DNA of 37,055 bases from Hyphomicrobium_A sp964405975 (GTDB lineage Bacteria > Pseudomonadota > Alphaproteobacteria > Rhizobiales > Hyphomicrobiaceae), in assembly GCA_964405975.1 (NCBI GenBank), contig CAYOPW010000022.1:1-37055 (forward strand), written 5' to 3'. The number at the start of each line of letters is the position of its first letter. Position 1 is the first letter of the stretch. The position numbers and the translations under genes are program-made. Below the pieces are notes generated by a model. The model worked only from the letters and a program-made list of their open reading frames with translations, was not told the origin of the DNA and made no database searches. Positions 1 to 7,510 of this stretch are shown in pieces.

Positions 1-133
1 ATGTTGACGCACTACCTCGAGACGATACAAGAGGAATAGGCGGGCGCAGATTGATTTAGCGTTTCAAGCCAACCCCGTCTTTGGCGTCAGCACGGCATCT
101 CGCGGTGCCGCAGCAACCTGAAGCGGGGCGACG

Positions 134-940
134 ATGCTTGAAGCCATCATGATGATCTGGTTCACGCTGACTGCCGCGTCGGTTCTTTACGTCGCGCTCG
201 ACATCCAGCACACGCCGGAAAATCCCGTCCTCAAGTGGGGGTTTATCCTGCTGACCGCCTATTTCGGTCCGATTGGCCTGGCGCTCTACGTCTTCGGCTG
301 CCGCAAGCACGACCCCGATGAGCATGCGCGGTTCGTCGCCGAGCCGTGGCGCCAGGTGTTGGGATCAACCATGCACTGCGTGGCGGGCGACGGTATCGGC
401 ATTCTGGCCGGTGCCGTGATTGCAGCGGCCATCTCGCTGTCGGTGCTGGCTGAGGTCGCGCTGGAGTATGTTTTGGGCTTCGCTTTCGGTTGGACGATCT
501 TCCAGGCGCTTTTCATGCGCGACATGTTTGGCGGCTCCTATTCCCTATCGTTGAAGAACACCTTCGTTTCTGAGCTGCTTTCGATGAACTGTCTTATGGG
601 CGGCATGATCCCGGTTTCAGTGCTGGCTTGGCGTGCTGTGCCGGAGGCGCACGATCCCACCCACGGGCTGTTCTGGTTTCGTATGTCGATCGCGTTGCTG
701 GTTGGGTTTATCGTCGCCTATCCCATGAACTGGTGGCTGGTGACCAATCACTTGAAGCACGGCATGATTACCGTAACGCGGAAGAGCGCGGGATCATCGG
801 ACGAAAAGCAGCCGGAAAGGGGAGCAGGTGGCATGAAAATGGGGCTTACGGTTCCGAAAGAAAAAATTTGGATTGCAGCCGGTGTCTCGTTTGCGGTGTT
901 GGGTCTTGGCCTTTTGATAGGCTTCGCTGGGCGAGGCTAG
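134..940 (+). CDS. DUF4396 domain integral membrane protein
   Basis: The 268-residue product is strongly hydrophobic with about seven likely membrane segments. The stretch HCVAGDGIGILAG (near residue 81) and the motif YPMNWWLVTNHLKHGM (near 196-211) are typical of the DUF4396 family, whose biochemical role is unknown. A polar linker (about 212-238) is followed by one more hydrophobic segment at the C terminus, so the last helix may be an add-on to the core domain. The start has only a G-rich upstream stretch (GGGGCG), not a textbook ribosome binding site. It ends in TAG 24 bp before the SDR gene on the same strand, so the two may be co-transcribed. Family assignment is by motif recognition; function is unknown. 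Confidence 0.8.
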   Translation: MLEAIMMIWFTLTAASVLYVALDIQHTPENPVLKWGFILLTAYFGPIGLALYVFGCRKHDPDEHARFVAEPWRQVLGSTMHCVAGDGIGILAGAVIAAAISLSVLAEVALEYVLGFAFGWTIFQALFMRDMFGGSYSLSLKNTFVSELLSMNCLMGGMIPVSVLAWRAVPEAHDPTHGLFWFRMSIALLVGFIVAYPMNWWLVTNHLKHGMITVTRKSAGSSDEKQPERGAGGMKMGLTVPKEKIWIAAGVSFAVLGLGLLIGFAGRG

Positions 941-964
941 TGGGAGGACGCTTTTGGGCTTTCC

Positions 965-1681
965 ATGACGGACAAACGCATTGCTCTGGTGACGGGCGCC
1001 AACCGCGGGATCGGATTGGAGATCGTGCGGCAGTTGTCGCGTCGCGGTTTGATCGCGGTACTGGCCGCACGCGATCTTGAGAAGGGCAAAGCGGCTGCGG
1101 CCAAGCTTGCCGCTGAAGGGGTTCACGTGCCGGTGGTTGCACTCGACGTTACCGACGCCGACAGCATCCAAGCAGCCGTCGCCGAAGTTCAGGGCCTCTT
1201 CGGGCGCATTGATGTCCTGGTCAACAACGCCGCCATTTTGAAGGAAGGTTTTTTGCCGGAGGACGCGAGCGTACTCGATGTAACGGGCGATCTCATCCAC
1301 CTAACATTTCTCACCAATACCCTCGGGCCGTTGCGGCTGATCCAGGCGACAGTTCCGGGCATGCGCGAACGAGGTTACGGGCGTATTGTCAATTTGTCTT
1401 CGGGCGCTGGTCAGCTTGCGGAAATGGGCAGTGGCTTTCCCGCCTATCGCTTGTCGAAGGCGGCGCTCAACGCGGTAACGCGCATGACCGCGGCGGAGTT
1501 GGGTGCAAACGAGATCAAGGTCAATTCCGTGTGCCCAGGCTGGGTGCGCACTGACCTGGGTGGTCCCAATGCAACGCGAACGGTGGAGCACGGCGCAGAA
1601 ACCGCAGTGTGGCTTGCAACGTTGCCCGAGGACGGACCTACCGGCGGGTTCTTCCGCGATATGAAGCCGATCCCCTGGTAA
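965..1681 (+). CDS. Short-chain dehydrogenase/reductase (SDR)
   Basis: A classical 238-residue SDR, predicted to be a cytosolic NAD(P)H-dependent oxidoreductase. The nucleotide-binding motif TGANRGIG is at residues 10-17, NNAA at 87-90, the catalytic serine region LSS at 144-146, and the YxxxK pair is Y161/K165. AARDLEK after the second strand carries an arginine (R36) where NADP-preferring enzymes often have one, so NADPH use is plausible. After the active site it has the PGWVRTDLGG segment common in carbonyl-reductase-like SDRs. Substrate cannot be deduced. It lies 24 bp after the DUF4396 gene. A GGGAGG lies 18 nt before the ATG, an unusually long spacing, but no in-frame alternative start lies between them. 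Confidence 0.88.
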   Translation: MTDKRIALVTGANRGIGLEIVRQLSRRGLIAVLAARDLEKGKAAAAKLAAEGVHVPVVALDVTDADSIQAAVAEVQGLFGRIDVLVNNAAILKEGFLPEDASVLDVTGDLIHLTFLTNTLGPLRLIQATVPGMRERGYGRIVNLSSGAGQLAEMGSGFPAYRLSKAALNAVTRMTAAELGANEIKVNSVCPGWVRTDLGGPNATRTVEHGAETAVWLATLPEDGPTGGFFRDMKPIPW

Positions 1682-1687
1682 ATGGTG

Positions 1688-1867
1688 CTAAAGCCCGCGC
1701 ACAAGAGTACCGATCATCAGCGTGATGTAGGCTGTGATCGCCAGCCAGAATTCTTGGTGGGGAAGATAGCGCGGCACGCCAACAAAGCCGAGCTTTGTGA
1801 TAAGCGCCAATAAGGCGAGCGTCAGTGAAATGAGGAAGATAGCGATCGTCGGTGGGTTGAGACGCAT
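1688..1867 (-). CDS. Small two-helix membrane protein, unknown function
   Basis: The predicted 59-residue protein has two hydrophobic segments (about 8-26 and 40-56) separated by a short loop containing YLPHQEFW. I place the start at the ATG at 1867, preceded by a run of G (GGGGGGAA), rather than a TTG 18 nt upstream. It ends in TAG only 6 bp from the stop of the convergent SDR gene. Small proteins of this shape, ending in a helix plus a short basic tail, are common conserved hypotheticals in Rhizobiales; I do not know a function. Confidence 0.6.
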   Translation of the reverse strand: MRLNPPTIAIFLISLTLALLALITKLGFVGVPRYLPHQEFWLAITAYITLMIGTLVRGL

Positions 1868-2042
1868 GAAAGTTATTCCCCCCAAGGGTGGTCCGAGCTG
1901 AATAGTTCACTACCGCGCTAGTCTACCAACCAGCATATCATGGGACAGCATGGATCGTGCAACAGATAAGCCGCAATATGCACGCGGAGACGGCCCTACG
2001 CCTGGGCGGAGTTTGTCGTGCGGCTACGAAGCGAAGCAGAAA

Positions 2043-2543
2043 CTAAAGTGCGCGAGCCCGCTTTGAGACCGGTGATGGAGCCGGCGCCGTTTCGTCCGCT
2101 TCGATCACGAGGCGCACGGCGCGGCCGTCCGGATTCGCTTCATCCCGGCAGGTGACGAGCAGCAGGCGCGCGGGAGGCGAAGACGCCGAAGAGATCGGAA
2201 TGATCTTGTTATCCAGCTCATCGATGTCGACGACGCGGAAGACGCGATCGCGGCCACCTGACGAAATCGTGACGCTATCGCCGATCGACACCGGCTTTGC
2301 GGTGAGGCGTGTGTTTTTGTGAACAACGTGCGTCAGCCAGAAGTCCTCGCTGCCGGCGATGGCCGATGACGTTCCGGCGGCCCCATTCTGAGTGTCTGAA
2401 GTTTCCGCCAGAGCGCGCTGGAAGCCACGCTCGACAACGGCGTCGCTATTCCCGAGCGTTAGGGCTGCGCCCCCAAGTACCGCAAGGGCGAGGCCAAGTA
2501 TTGCAACCGGGAGATTGGTCAGCCGAAGGGCACGTCTCACCAT
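2043..2543 (-). CDS. Exported protein with sortase-like catalytic pattern
   Basis: The 166-residue protein has an N-terminal hydrophobic anchor or signal (about 9-31). The ATG at 2543 has GGAG 8 nt upstream and is preferred over the ATG 33 nt earlier. The C-terminal half resembles the end of a sortase domain: H72, a GD pair at 88-89, strand FRVVDID, then LLLVTC ending in C132 and R144 in AVRLVIEAD. H to C is 60 residues and C to R is 12, close to sortase spacing (64 and 13 in SrtA). However only about 40 residues separate the anchor from the histidine, so the first strands of a full sortase barrel seem missing, and the usual GH is TH. It may be a reduced or degenerate sortase, or a look-alike. 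No sortase substrate gene is visible nearby. Confidence 0.6.
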   Translation of the reverse strand: MVRRALRLTNLPVAILGLALAVLGGAALTLGNSDAVVERGFQRALAETSDTQNGAAGTSSAIAGSEDFWLTHVVHKNTRLTAKPVSIGDSVTISSGGRDRVFRVVDIDELDNKIIPISSASSPPARLLLVTCRDEANPDGRAVRLVIEADETAPAPSPVSKRARAL

Positions 2544-2653
2544 GTGATTCGCTCCGGTTTGTCCCTTAAGCCCCATAAAGGGCGGCGGGACGCTGGGTTA
2601 ACGGACAGTCGAATAAGCTACATTACCAAATGTTAGGAGTGGAGGAGAGACCG

Positions 2654-3079
2654 TCAAGTGTTCTCAACAGAACAACCGCCTCCCCCCCACACACCTCGCC
2701 GCGGGGAGGCGTACTCGCGACGAAGGTGTCTGATAAAGGCAAGGTTAAACGCCATGAGGACGGAAAAGATGCCGCCAAGCAGCATTAACGCGGTGTTTGG
2801 GTCCGGTTGGCGGATCCCCGTTACCGTGCCCCTCTGCTGTGCAGGGACCGCGGTTGCGACGACTGCGGCCGCAATCAATGGGCTATCGTTAAGGGAAAAC
2901 TTGAGGGAACTGCCAGTGCTGGAGCTAACGGACAAAATGTCGCCTAAGCGATTCGTGGCATCAGTCACGCGCTGATAGTTGCCAATTACAACGGCAAAGG
3001 CCAAGAACAAGGCCAAGCCGATCGCTGTGTCAGTTAGGATGCGCAAGAACATTGGCATAGCTCTTCTCTGCAACCTCAA
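2654..3079 (-). CDS. Two-helix membrane protein, unknown function
   Basis: The 141-residue product has one hydrophobic helix near residues 10-30 and another near 95-115, separated by a roughly 60-residue serine/threonine-rich loop, then a basic tail (RHLRRE). The chosen start is a TTG at 3079 with AAAGGAG 6 nt upstream; an ATG seven codons later has a weaker site and is the alternative. The last ~18 residues (glycine- and arginine-rich) are encoded by a 9-bp inverted repeat that looks like a terminator, so the C terminus is probably not conserved. It is upstream of, and may be co-transcribed with, the sortase-like gene 110 bp away. No function recognised. Confidence 0.55.
   Translation of the reverse strand: MRLQRRAMPMFLRILTDTAIGLALFLAFAVVIGNYQRVTDATNRLGDILSVSSSTGSSLKFSLNDSPLIAAAVVATAVPAQQRGTVTGIRQPDPNTALMLLGGIFSVLMAFNLAFIRHLRREYASPRRGVWGGGGCSVENT
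2677..2711 (-). terminator. Inverted repeat overlapping the 3' end of a gene
   Basis: CGCCTCCCC (2677-2685) and GGGGAGGCG (2703-2711) form a perfect 9-bp stem with a 17-nt loop. Read on the minus strand it is followed by TTGTTCTGTT, a loosely T-rich tail. It lies inside the last codons of the 2654-3079 gene, so it may terminate that transcript, or it may be a REP-like palindrome that became coding. Confidence 0.45.
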
Positions 3080-3382
3080 AACGAGCTCCTTTCTTGGTAA
3101 CGCGTTATATCGTCCAAAGGATCAACCGGGTCTGTGGCAGTTGTTAGGCCGAGATTGTGGCGATTGCCGAGTATTAGTTTGCCGATTCGGCGAAGGTTTT
3201 GGGACTGTTGCGGCGGCGTGACTCGGGAAAAAAGGGACGCCTGACGAGGGACTTATCTTCAGAGCACAAGCTGTTGGACACAGTTATGGCTCCATATTGA
3301 ATTCGGGCGTGGCTCAGCATAGGGTCCGCGCCGCTTTGCGCGCTCAAGGTGTGGCGCGCTTTCTACGAAAGGGCTGGTTGTT
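3080..3382. other. Divergent intergenic region, no gene seen
   Basis: This 303-bp region lies between the start of the minus-strand membrane protein and aatA and should hold both promoters. A perfect 10-bp palindrome TAACGCGTTA lies at 3098-3107, just upstream of the minus-strand ribosome binding site. I saw no convincing -35/-10 pair and no RNA gene. Confidence 0.4.
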
Positions 3383-4585
3383 ATGGGTTTCATCTCTGAC
3401 AGCATCAATCGAATTCAACCTTCACCGACCATTGCCATTTCGAGCAAGGCCCGGGAACTCAAGGCAGCAGGACGAGACATCATCTCGCTGTCAGCCGGAG
3501 AGCCTGACTTCGATACGCCAGAAAACATCAAGGAAGCTGCCGTCCGCGCCATAGCAGCTGGCAAGTCGAAATACACCGACGTTGATGGGATCCCTGAGCT
3601 CAAGGCTGCAATCGTTGCCAAATTCGCACGGGACAATGGGCTCGATTACAAGACCTCTCAGGTCTCAGTTGGAACCGGTGGCAAGCAGGTCATCTACAAT
3701 GCGCTGATGGCGACGCTCAACCCAGGCGACGAGGTCGTGCTGGCTGCGCCCTGTTGGGTTTCCTATGCCGATATTGTGTTGCTTGCTGATGCAAAACCCG
3801 TCTTCGCCGAGACGCGGCCCGAAGATGGTTACAAGCTAAGACCTGAGGTGCTTGAGAAGGCGATCACGCCCAAAACAAAATGGTTCATTTTCAATTCGCC
3901 CTCCAATCCCACGGGTGCGGCCTATTCTAAGGAACACATTAAGACGATCACCGACGTGCTCGTTCGCTATAAGCAGGTCTGGGTCTTGAGCGACGATATA
4001 TATGAGCACTTGATCTTCGATGGACTGTCGTTTGCCACGCCTGCCGCTATCGAGCCGCAGCTTTTCGATCGCACGCTGACGATGAACGGGCTTTCCAAGG
4101 CCTATTGCATGACGGGTTGGCGCCTTGGCTATGCGGCGGGGCCTGAGCTGCTCATTAAAGCGATGCGCAAGCTGCAATCGCAGTCGACCTCGAACCCCTG
4201 TTCGATTACGCAATGGGCGGCTGTGGAGGCATTGAATGGCCCCCAGGACTTCATGGCCGAAAACAATGCAAAGTTCGTTGATAGACGCGACCTTGTCGTA
4301 AGCATGTTGAACCAGGCGAATGGACTTCAATGTCCTCAGCCCAACGGCGCATTCTATGCTTATCCGAGCTGTGCCGGCGCCATCGGAAAGAAAAGCGTAT
4401 CGGGCATCACGATCGCGACTGACGAGGATTTTGCCACGGCGCTTCTGGAGGAAGAGGGCGTTGCGGTGGTCCACGGCGCAGCGTTTGCAGGCTCTCCTGC
4501 GTTTCGGGTCTCCTATGCTACGTCAAAGGAACTCCTGGAGGAGGCATGCAAGCGCATTCAGCGCTTTTGCGCGAACTTGACCTGA
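3383..4585 (+). CDS. aatA: Aspartate aminotransferase (class I, PLP-dependent)
   Basis: The 400-residue length and order of motifs match the alphaproteobacterial class I aspartate transaminase, which interconverts aspartate and 2-oxoglutarate with oxaloacetate and glutamate in the cytosol. SAGEPDFDTP is at 37-46, the PLP-contacting SPSNPTG at 172-178, SDDIYEHL at 203-210, the Schiff-base lysine K239 in NGLSKAYCMTGWRLGY, and the C-terminal FRVSYA carries the carboxylate-binding arginine. The ATG at 3383 has AAAGGG about 10 nt upstream. The gene stands alone, divergent from the membrane-protein pair, with a 303-bp upstream region. Some family members also act on prephenate, which sequence alone does not exclude. 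Confidence 0.93.
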   Translation: MGFISDSINRIQPSPTIAISSKARELKAAGRDIISLSAGEPDFDTPENIKEAAVRAIAAGKSKYTDVDGIPELKAAIVAKFARDNGLDYKTSQVSVGTGGKQVIYNALMATLNPGDEVVLAAPCWVSYADIVLLADAKPVFAETRPEDGYKLRPEVLEKAITPKTKWFIFNSPSNPTGAAYSKEHIKTITDVLVRYKQVWVLSDDIYEHLIFDGLSFATPAAIEPQLFDRTLTMNGLSKAYCMTGWRLGYAAGPELLIKAMRKLQSQSTSNPCSITQWAAVEALNGPQDFMAENNAKFVDRRDLVVSMLNQANGLQCPQPNGAFYAYPSCAGAIGKKSVSGITIATDEDFATALLEEEGVAVVHGAAFAGSPAFRVSYATSKELLEEACKRIQRFCANLT

Positions 4586-4641
4586 TGACAGCGCAGTGCG
4601 CCAAGGTGGTGTGGGGCCAGCGGTAGTATTCGAAACGTCCC

Positions 4642-4752
4642 ATGAGCAGCAACCAGCAGCAGGCCCAGCTCCCGTGCAATACGTGCCGCTTTTGGCGCGC
4701 GGGATTGATTATCGCTGCGACCGTGCTGATCGCCATTTGGCTGTTGGGCTAA
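4642..4752 (+). CDS. Possible 36-residue single-helix protein with CxxC
   Basis: An open frame encodes a polar glutamine-rich start, then CNTCRFWRAG (residues 12-21), then one strongly hydrophobic helix ending LLG at the stop. A CxxC followed by a membrane helix is a protein-like composition rather than random sequence. Against it, the ATG has no recognisable ribosome binding site and the frame is very short. It lies 56 bp after aatA on the same strand and could be translated from that transcript. Confidence 0.3.
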   Translation: MSSNQQQAQLPCNTCRFWRAGLIIAATVLIAIWLLG

Positions 4753-4761
4753 ACGGTTATT

Positions 4762-5025
4762 TTAGGCAGTAGCGCGTCCGCTCCAAGCACCGGCGAGCCA
4801 CATCCGCACCCAGAAGCGGCGCAGTGCCCTTTGCGCTTTTAGAATTTCGAGTTGAATCGGAGCGGGCCGGGAAATGGTAGCCGGCAATGTCTGCGGAATG
4901 CGTGCTGGAACCGTTGGCAGCGCTTGCTTTATCTGCATGACCGCCGGTGATGGCTCGGCTATATCCTCGGCCGCCATTGCAAACCCCGCAGCGTGAGCCG
5001 CCGACATCAGCGTCTTAATACTCAT
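4762..5025 (-). CDS. Hypothetical small protein
   Basis: The predicted 87-residue protein starts at the ATG at 5025, preceded by AGAGGCGAG at good spacing; a longer frame reaching 5145 lacks such support. It contains an alanine-rich N-terminal segment (SAAHAAGFAMAAED), a proline-rich middle and a basic, tryptophan-containing C terminus (RRFWVRMWLAGAWSGR). No signal peptide or known domain is recognised. Its stop is 9 bp from the end of the possible small CxxC frame on the opposite strand. Function unknown. Confidence 0.4.
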   Translation of the reverse strand: MSIKTLMSAAHAAGFAMAAEDIAEPSPAVMQIKQALPTVPARIPQTLPATISRPAPIQLEILKAQRALRRFWVRMWLAGAWSGRATA

Positions 5026-5187
5026 CACTCGCCTCTTGCCTCTTGGATCGCGACAAACCCTGCCGGTATCGCGAGTCCCGTCGCTCTGAAATCGTTCCTC
5101 AGAACCACGACAACACGATATTGCTTCAAAAATACCTTCAATCAAGTAATTTTCCTTTGTGCGTGGTCGATTTCGCGGCCGCTATTC

Positions 5188-5216
5188 TTGGAAAATGTTG
5201 TGCAATGCAATATTGC
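5188..5216 (+). promoter_or_regulatory. Candidate promoter of the EF-G-like gene
   Basis: TTGGAA (5188-5193) and TATTGC (5211-5216) are separated by 17 bp. The -10 element is the right half of a perfect 10-bp palindrome GCAATATTGC (5207-5216), which could be an operator. The predicted start near 5223 would give a leader of about 165 nt. Confidence 0.4.
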
Positions 5217-5269
5217 GTCTGCAAACGACTTCATGAGTGCGAAACTGTTCCGAAAAATTGGCAAGTTAT

Positions 5270-5367
5270 CGCAAGAGGGCTTGCGCTGGGCCATGTGCAG
5301 CGCAAACATGGGCCTGTCGCGCTCCTCTCGAGGCGCGAGGCGCGCGCTATTTAAACGCGCGCGCCTC
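5270..5367 (+). promoter_or_regulatory. Structured leader with alternative hairpins
   Basis: Four stems can be read by eye. A: CGCAAG/CTTGCG (5270-5275/5280-5285, 4-nt loop). B: TTGCGCTG/CAGCGCAA (5281-5288/5298-5305, 9-nt loop). D: CCATGT/ACATGG (5291-5296/5306-5311, 9-nt loop), extendable past a bulged G. C: GAGGCGCGCGC/GCGCGCGCCTC (5337-5347/5357-5367, 11 perfect pairs). A and B share bases, and B and D share bases, so A+D excludes B. C ends 10 nt before the GGAGG ribosome binding site at 5378-5382. The arrangement resembles a cis-acting RNA switch, but no known riboswitch class was recognised. Confidence 0.45.
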
Positions 5368-5387
5368 CAAATCAAGCGGAGGAACCC

Positions 5388-7454
5388 ATGGGGCAGCCTG
5401 GAGGCCCAAGATCGGGAGCGAATGGGGGCCAGAGCTCCCGCTGCATCGCACTGATCGGCCCGTACTCAAGCGGCAAGACAACACTTCTCGAGGCTATTCT
5501 CGCACGTACTGGGGGCGTTACTCGAGCGGGAACGATCGCGGACAAGTCAACCGTCGGTGACGGAAACCCTGAAGCCCGCGACCATGGTATGAGCGTTTCG
5601 CTTAATCTTGCCGACGTTAGCTTTCTCGATGACGCCTTTACTTTTATCGACTGCCCCGGCTCCATCGAATTTCAGTATGAAGGTTCACTTGCGCTTACAG
5701 CGTGTGATGCTGCCGTCGTTGTCTGCGAGCCCGATGCGAAGCGCGTGCCGGCCCTGCAATTGATTTTGAAACGGCTCGAAGATCGCGGCATCCCTCACTT
5801 TCTGTTTCTCAACAAAATCGATGCTTCCGAAATCCCGGTCCGCGAACTCATCCCCATATTACAGCCGGCAAGCACGAAGCCATTCGTGCTGCGCCAGATT
5901 CCGATCTGGGAAAACGGCGTTGCAACGGGCTTTGTCGACTTGGCCTCTGAACGCGCATATGTCTATCGCACGCAAGCTGAGTCCGAGATCATAGAGGCGC
6001 CCACTTCGATCAATGAGCGCTTGGATGAAGCGCGCTTTCATATGTTGGAGCAGCTCGCCGACTACGACGATGAGCTGATGGAGCAGCTTCTTTCAGACGT
6101 CGTGCCCGAGCGCGACAAGGTCTTTGACGACCTGACAGACGATTTGCGAAAAGGGCTAATCTGTCCGGTGCTGCTTGGGTCAGCCCAGAACGGCAATGGC
6201 ATCCTGCGCTTGCTGAAAGCACTACGCCATGAGGTTCCATTCGTGGAGGAAACCGCACGTCGGCTCAAAGTGGAGAATGCGACGTCGTCGGCCTACATAT
6301 TCAAGACAATGCAAACCACGCATGGCGGCAAGCTGTCCGTAGCTCGCGTGCTGACGGGTGAGTTTGCTGATGGTGCAACGGTTGTTGGCGCGTCGGGCTC
6401 TGACGAGCGCATTGCCGGCGTCTTCGCGATACGCGGCGAGGAACCCATTAAGCGCAGCACTGCCATAGCCGGCGATACGGTCGCGTTTGGACGTCTGGAA
6501 AGTATCAAGTGCGGTGAGACCATCAGTGGTGACAAGGGCGGCGTTGTGCAGATCGCAGGCCCGCCGGAGTCTGTGCCGGTGTTCGGAATTGGTCTCGGCC
6601 TCAAGGACCGCAAGGACGAGGTGAAACTGACGACTGCGCTTGGCAAACTGATGGAAGAGGACCCCTCGCTACGTGTGGAGATGAACGACGACTCCCATCA
6701 GTTGCTTCTTCTTGGTCAGGGCGAGATGCACCTGCGCGTGGCATCGGAGCGGCTTCAGCGCAAGTACGGAGTAGCGGTCGAGCGCCAAGCGCGCCTCATT
6801 CCCTATAAGGAGACTATCCGCAAGGGTATCGAGGTGCGCGGGCGTCACAAGAAGCAGTCGGGCGGTCACGGCCAGTTTGGCGATGTGGTGCTCGATATCC
6901 AGCCGCTGCCGCGCGGCGCGGGCTTCCAATTTTCTGAGAAGATCACCGGTGGTGTGGTGCCGCGCCAGTTCATCCCATCAGTCGAGATTGGCGTGAAGGA
7001 CTACTTGCAGCACGGGCCACTTGGTTTCCCTGTGGTGGATGTTTCCGTCACGTTGCTCGATGGCTCCTATCATACGGTCGACTCTTCCGACATGGCTTTC
7101 CGCCAAGCCGGGCGCATTGGCATGTCGGAAGGTATGCCTAAGTGTTCCCCTGTTCTGTTGGAGCCGGTCATGGCGGTCGAGATTACCGTTCCGTCTGAGG
7201 CAACGGCGCGCATAAATGCGATCATCTCTCAGCGGCGTGGCCAGATTCTAGGTTTCGATGCGCGCGAAGGCTGGGAAGGTTGGGACGCCGTGCAGGCGCA
7301 GATCCCGGCGGCGGAGATGGATAACCTGATCATCGATTTGAGGTCGGCAACGTCGGGTGTGGGAACGTACACGGCAACGTTTGATCACTTGGCAGAGCTG
7401 AGCGGCAGGCTCGCTGATCAGGTCCTAGCAGCGCACAAGCAGGCGGCAGAATAG
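5388..7454 (+). CDS. Elongation factor G-like GTPase (EF-G paralogue)
   Basis: The 688-residue protein has the EF-G architecture: GTPase domain (P-loop GPYSSGKT 24-31, DCPG 88-91, NKID 142-145), domain II, and the EF-G-type domains III-V (for example GHGQFGDVVLDIQP and MPKCSPVLLEPVMAVEITVPSE). It is a paralogue rather than the housekeeping translocase: the canonical DTPGH is DCPGS, so the histidine that activates water is serine (S92), and the switch I motif RGITI is HGMSV. Members of such EF-G-like groups are poorly understood and some are reported to lack ribosome-dependent GTPase activity. The start has a perfect GGAGG 5 nt upstream. It ends in TAG and faces the msr cluster. Confidence 0.85.
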   Translation: MGQPGGPRSGANGGQSSRCIALIGPYSSGKTTLLEAILARTGGVTRAGTIADKSTVGDGNPEARDHGMSVSLNLADVSFLDDAFTFIDCPGSIEFQYEGSLALTACDAAVVVCEPDAKRVPALQLILKRLEDRGIPHFLFLNKIDASEIPVRELIPILQPASTKPFVLRQIPIWENGVATGFVDLASERAYVYRTQAESEIIEAPTSINERLDEARFHMLEQLADYDDELMEQLLSDVVPERDKVFDDLTDDLRKGLICPVLLGSAQNGNGILRLLKALRHEVPFVEETARRLKVENATSSAYIFKTMQTTHGGKLSVARVLTGEFADGATVVGASGSDERIAGVFAIRGEEPIKRSTAIAGDTVAFGRLESIKCGETISGDKGGVVQIAGPPESVPVFGIGLGLKDRKDEVKLTTALGKLMEEDPSLRVEMNDDSHQLLLLGQGEMHLRVASERLQRKYGVAVERQARLIPYKETIRKGIEVRGRHKKQSGGHGQFGDVVLDIQPLPRGAGFQFSEKITGGVVPRQFIPSVEIGVKDYLQHGPLGFPVVDVSVTLLDGSYHTVDSSDMAFRQAGRIGMSEGMPKCSPVLLEPVMAVEITVPSEATARINAIISQRRGQILGFDAREGWEGWDAVQAQIPAAEMDNLIIDLRSATSGVGTYTATFDHLAELSGRLADQVLAAHKQAAE

Positions 7455-7479
7455 AGCAGCCAAGGGCTATACTATTCAA

Positions 7480-7504
7480 GCGCCGGACCCGCCGGATCCG
7501 GCGC
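7480..7504. terminator. Hairpin between convergent genes
   Basis: GCGCCGGA (7480-7487) and TCCGGCGC (7497-7504) form a perfect 8-bp stem with a 9-nt loop, between the stop of the EF-G-like gene and the end of msrA. There is no strong T run on either side, so termination efficiency is uncertain. Confidence 0.5.
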
Positions 7505-7510
7505 CCTGCA

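Noticed and set aside
1..39. Twelve in-frame codons from the first base ending in TAG, possibly the end of an upstream gene
   Set aside because: Too short to distinguish from chance; another frame stays open longer, and no motif is visible.
5281..5314. SAM-II-like pseudoknot in the EF-G leader
   Set aside because: The loop of stem B is complementary to the bases directly after it, but zero connecting nucleotides makes a pseudoknot over an 8-bp stem implausible, and the sequence does not match the SAM-II consensus. Mutually exclusive hairpins fit better.
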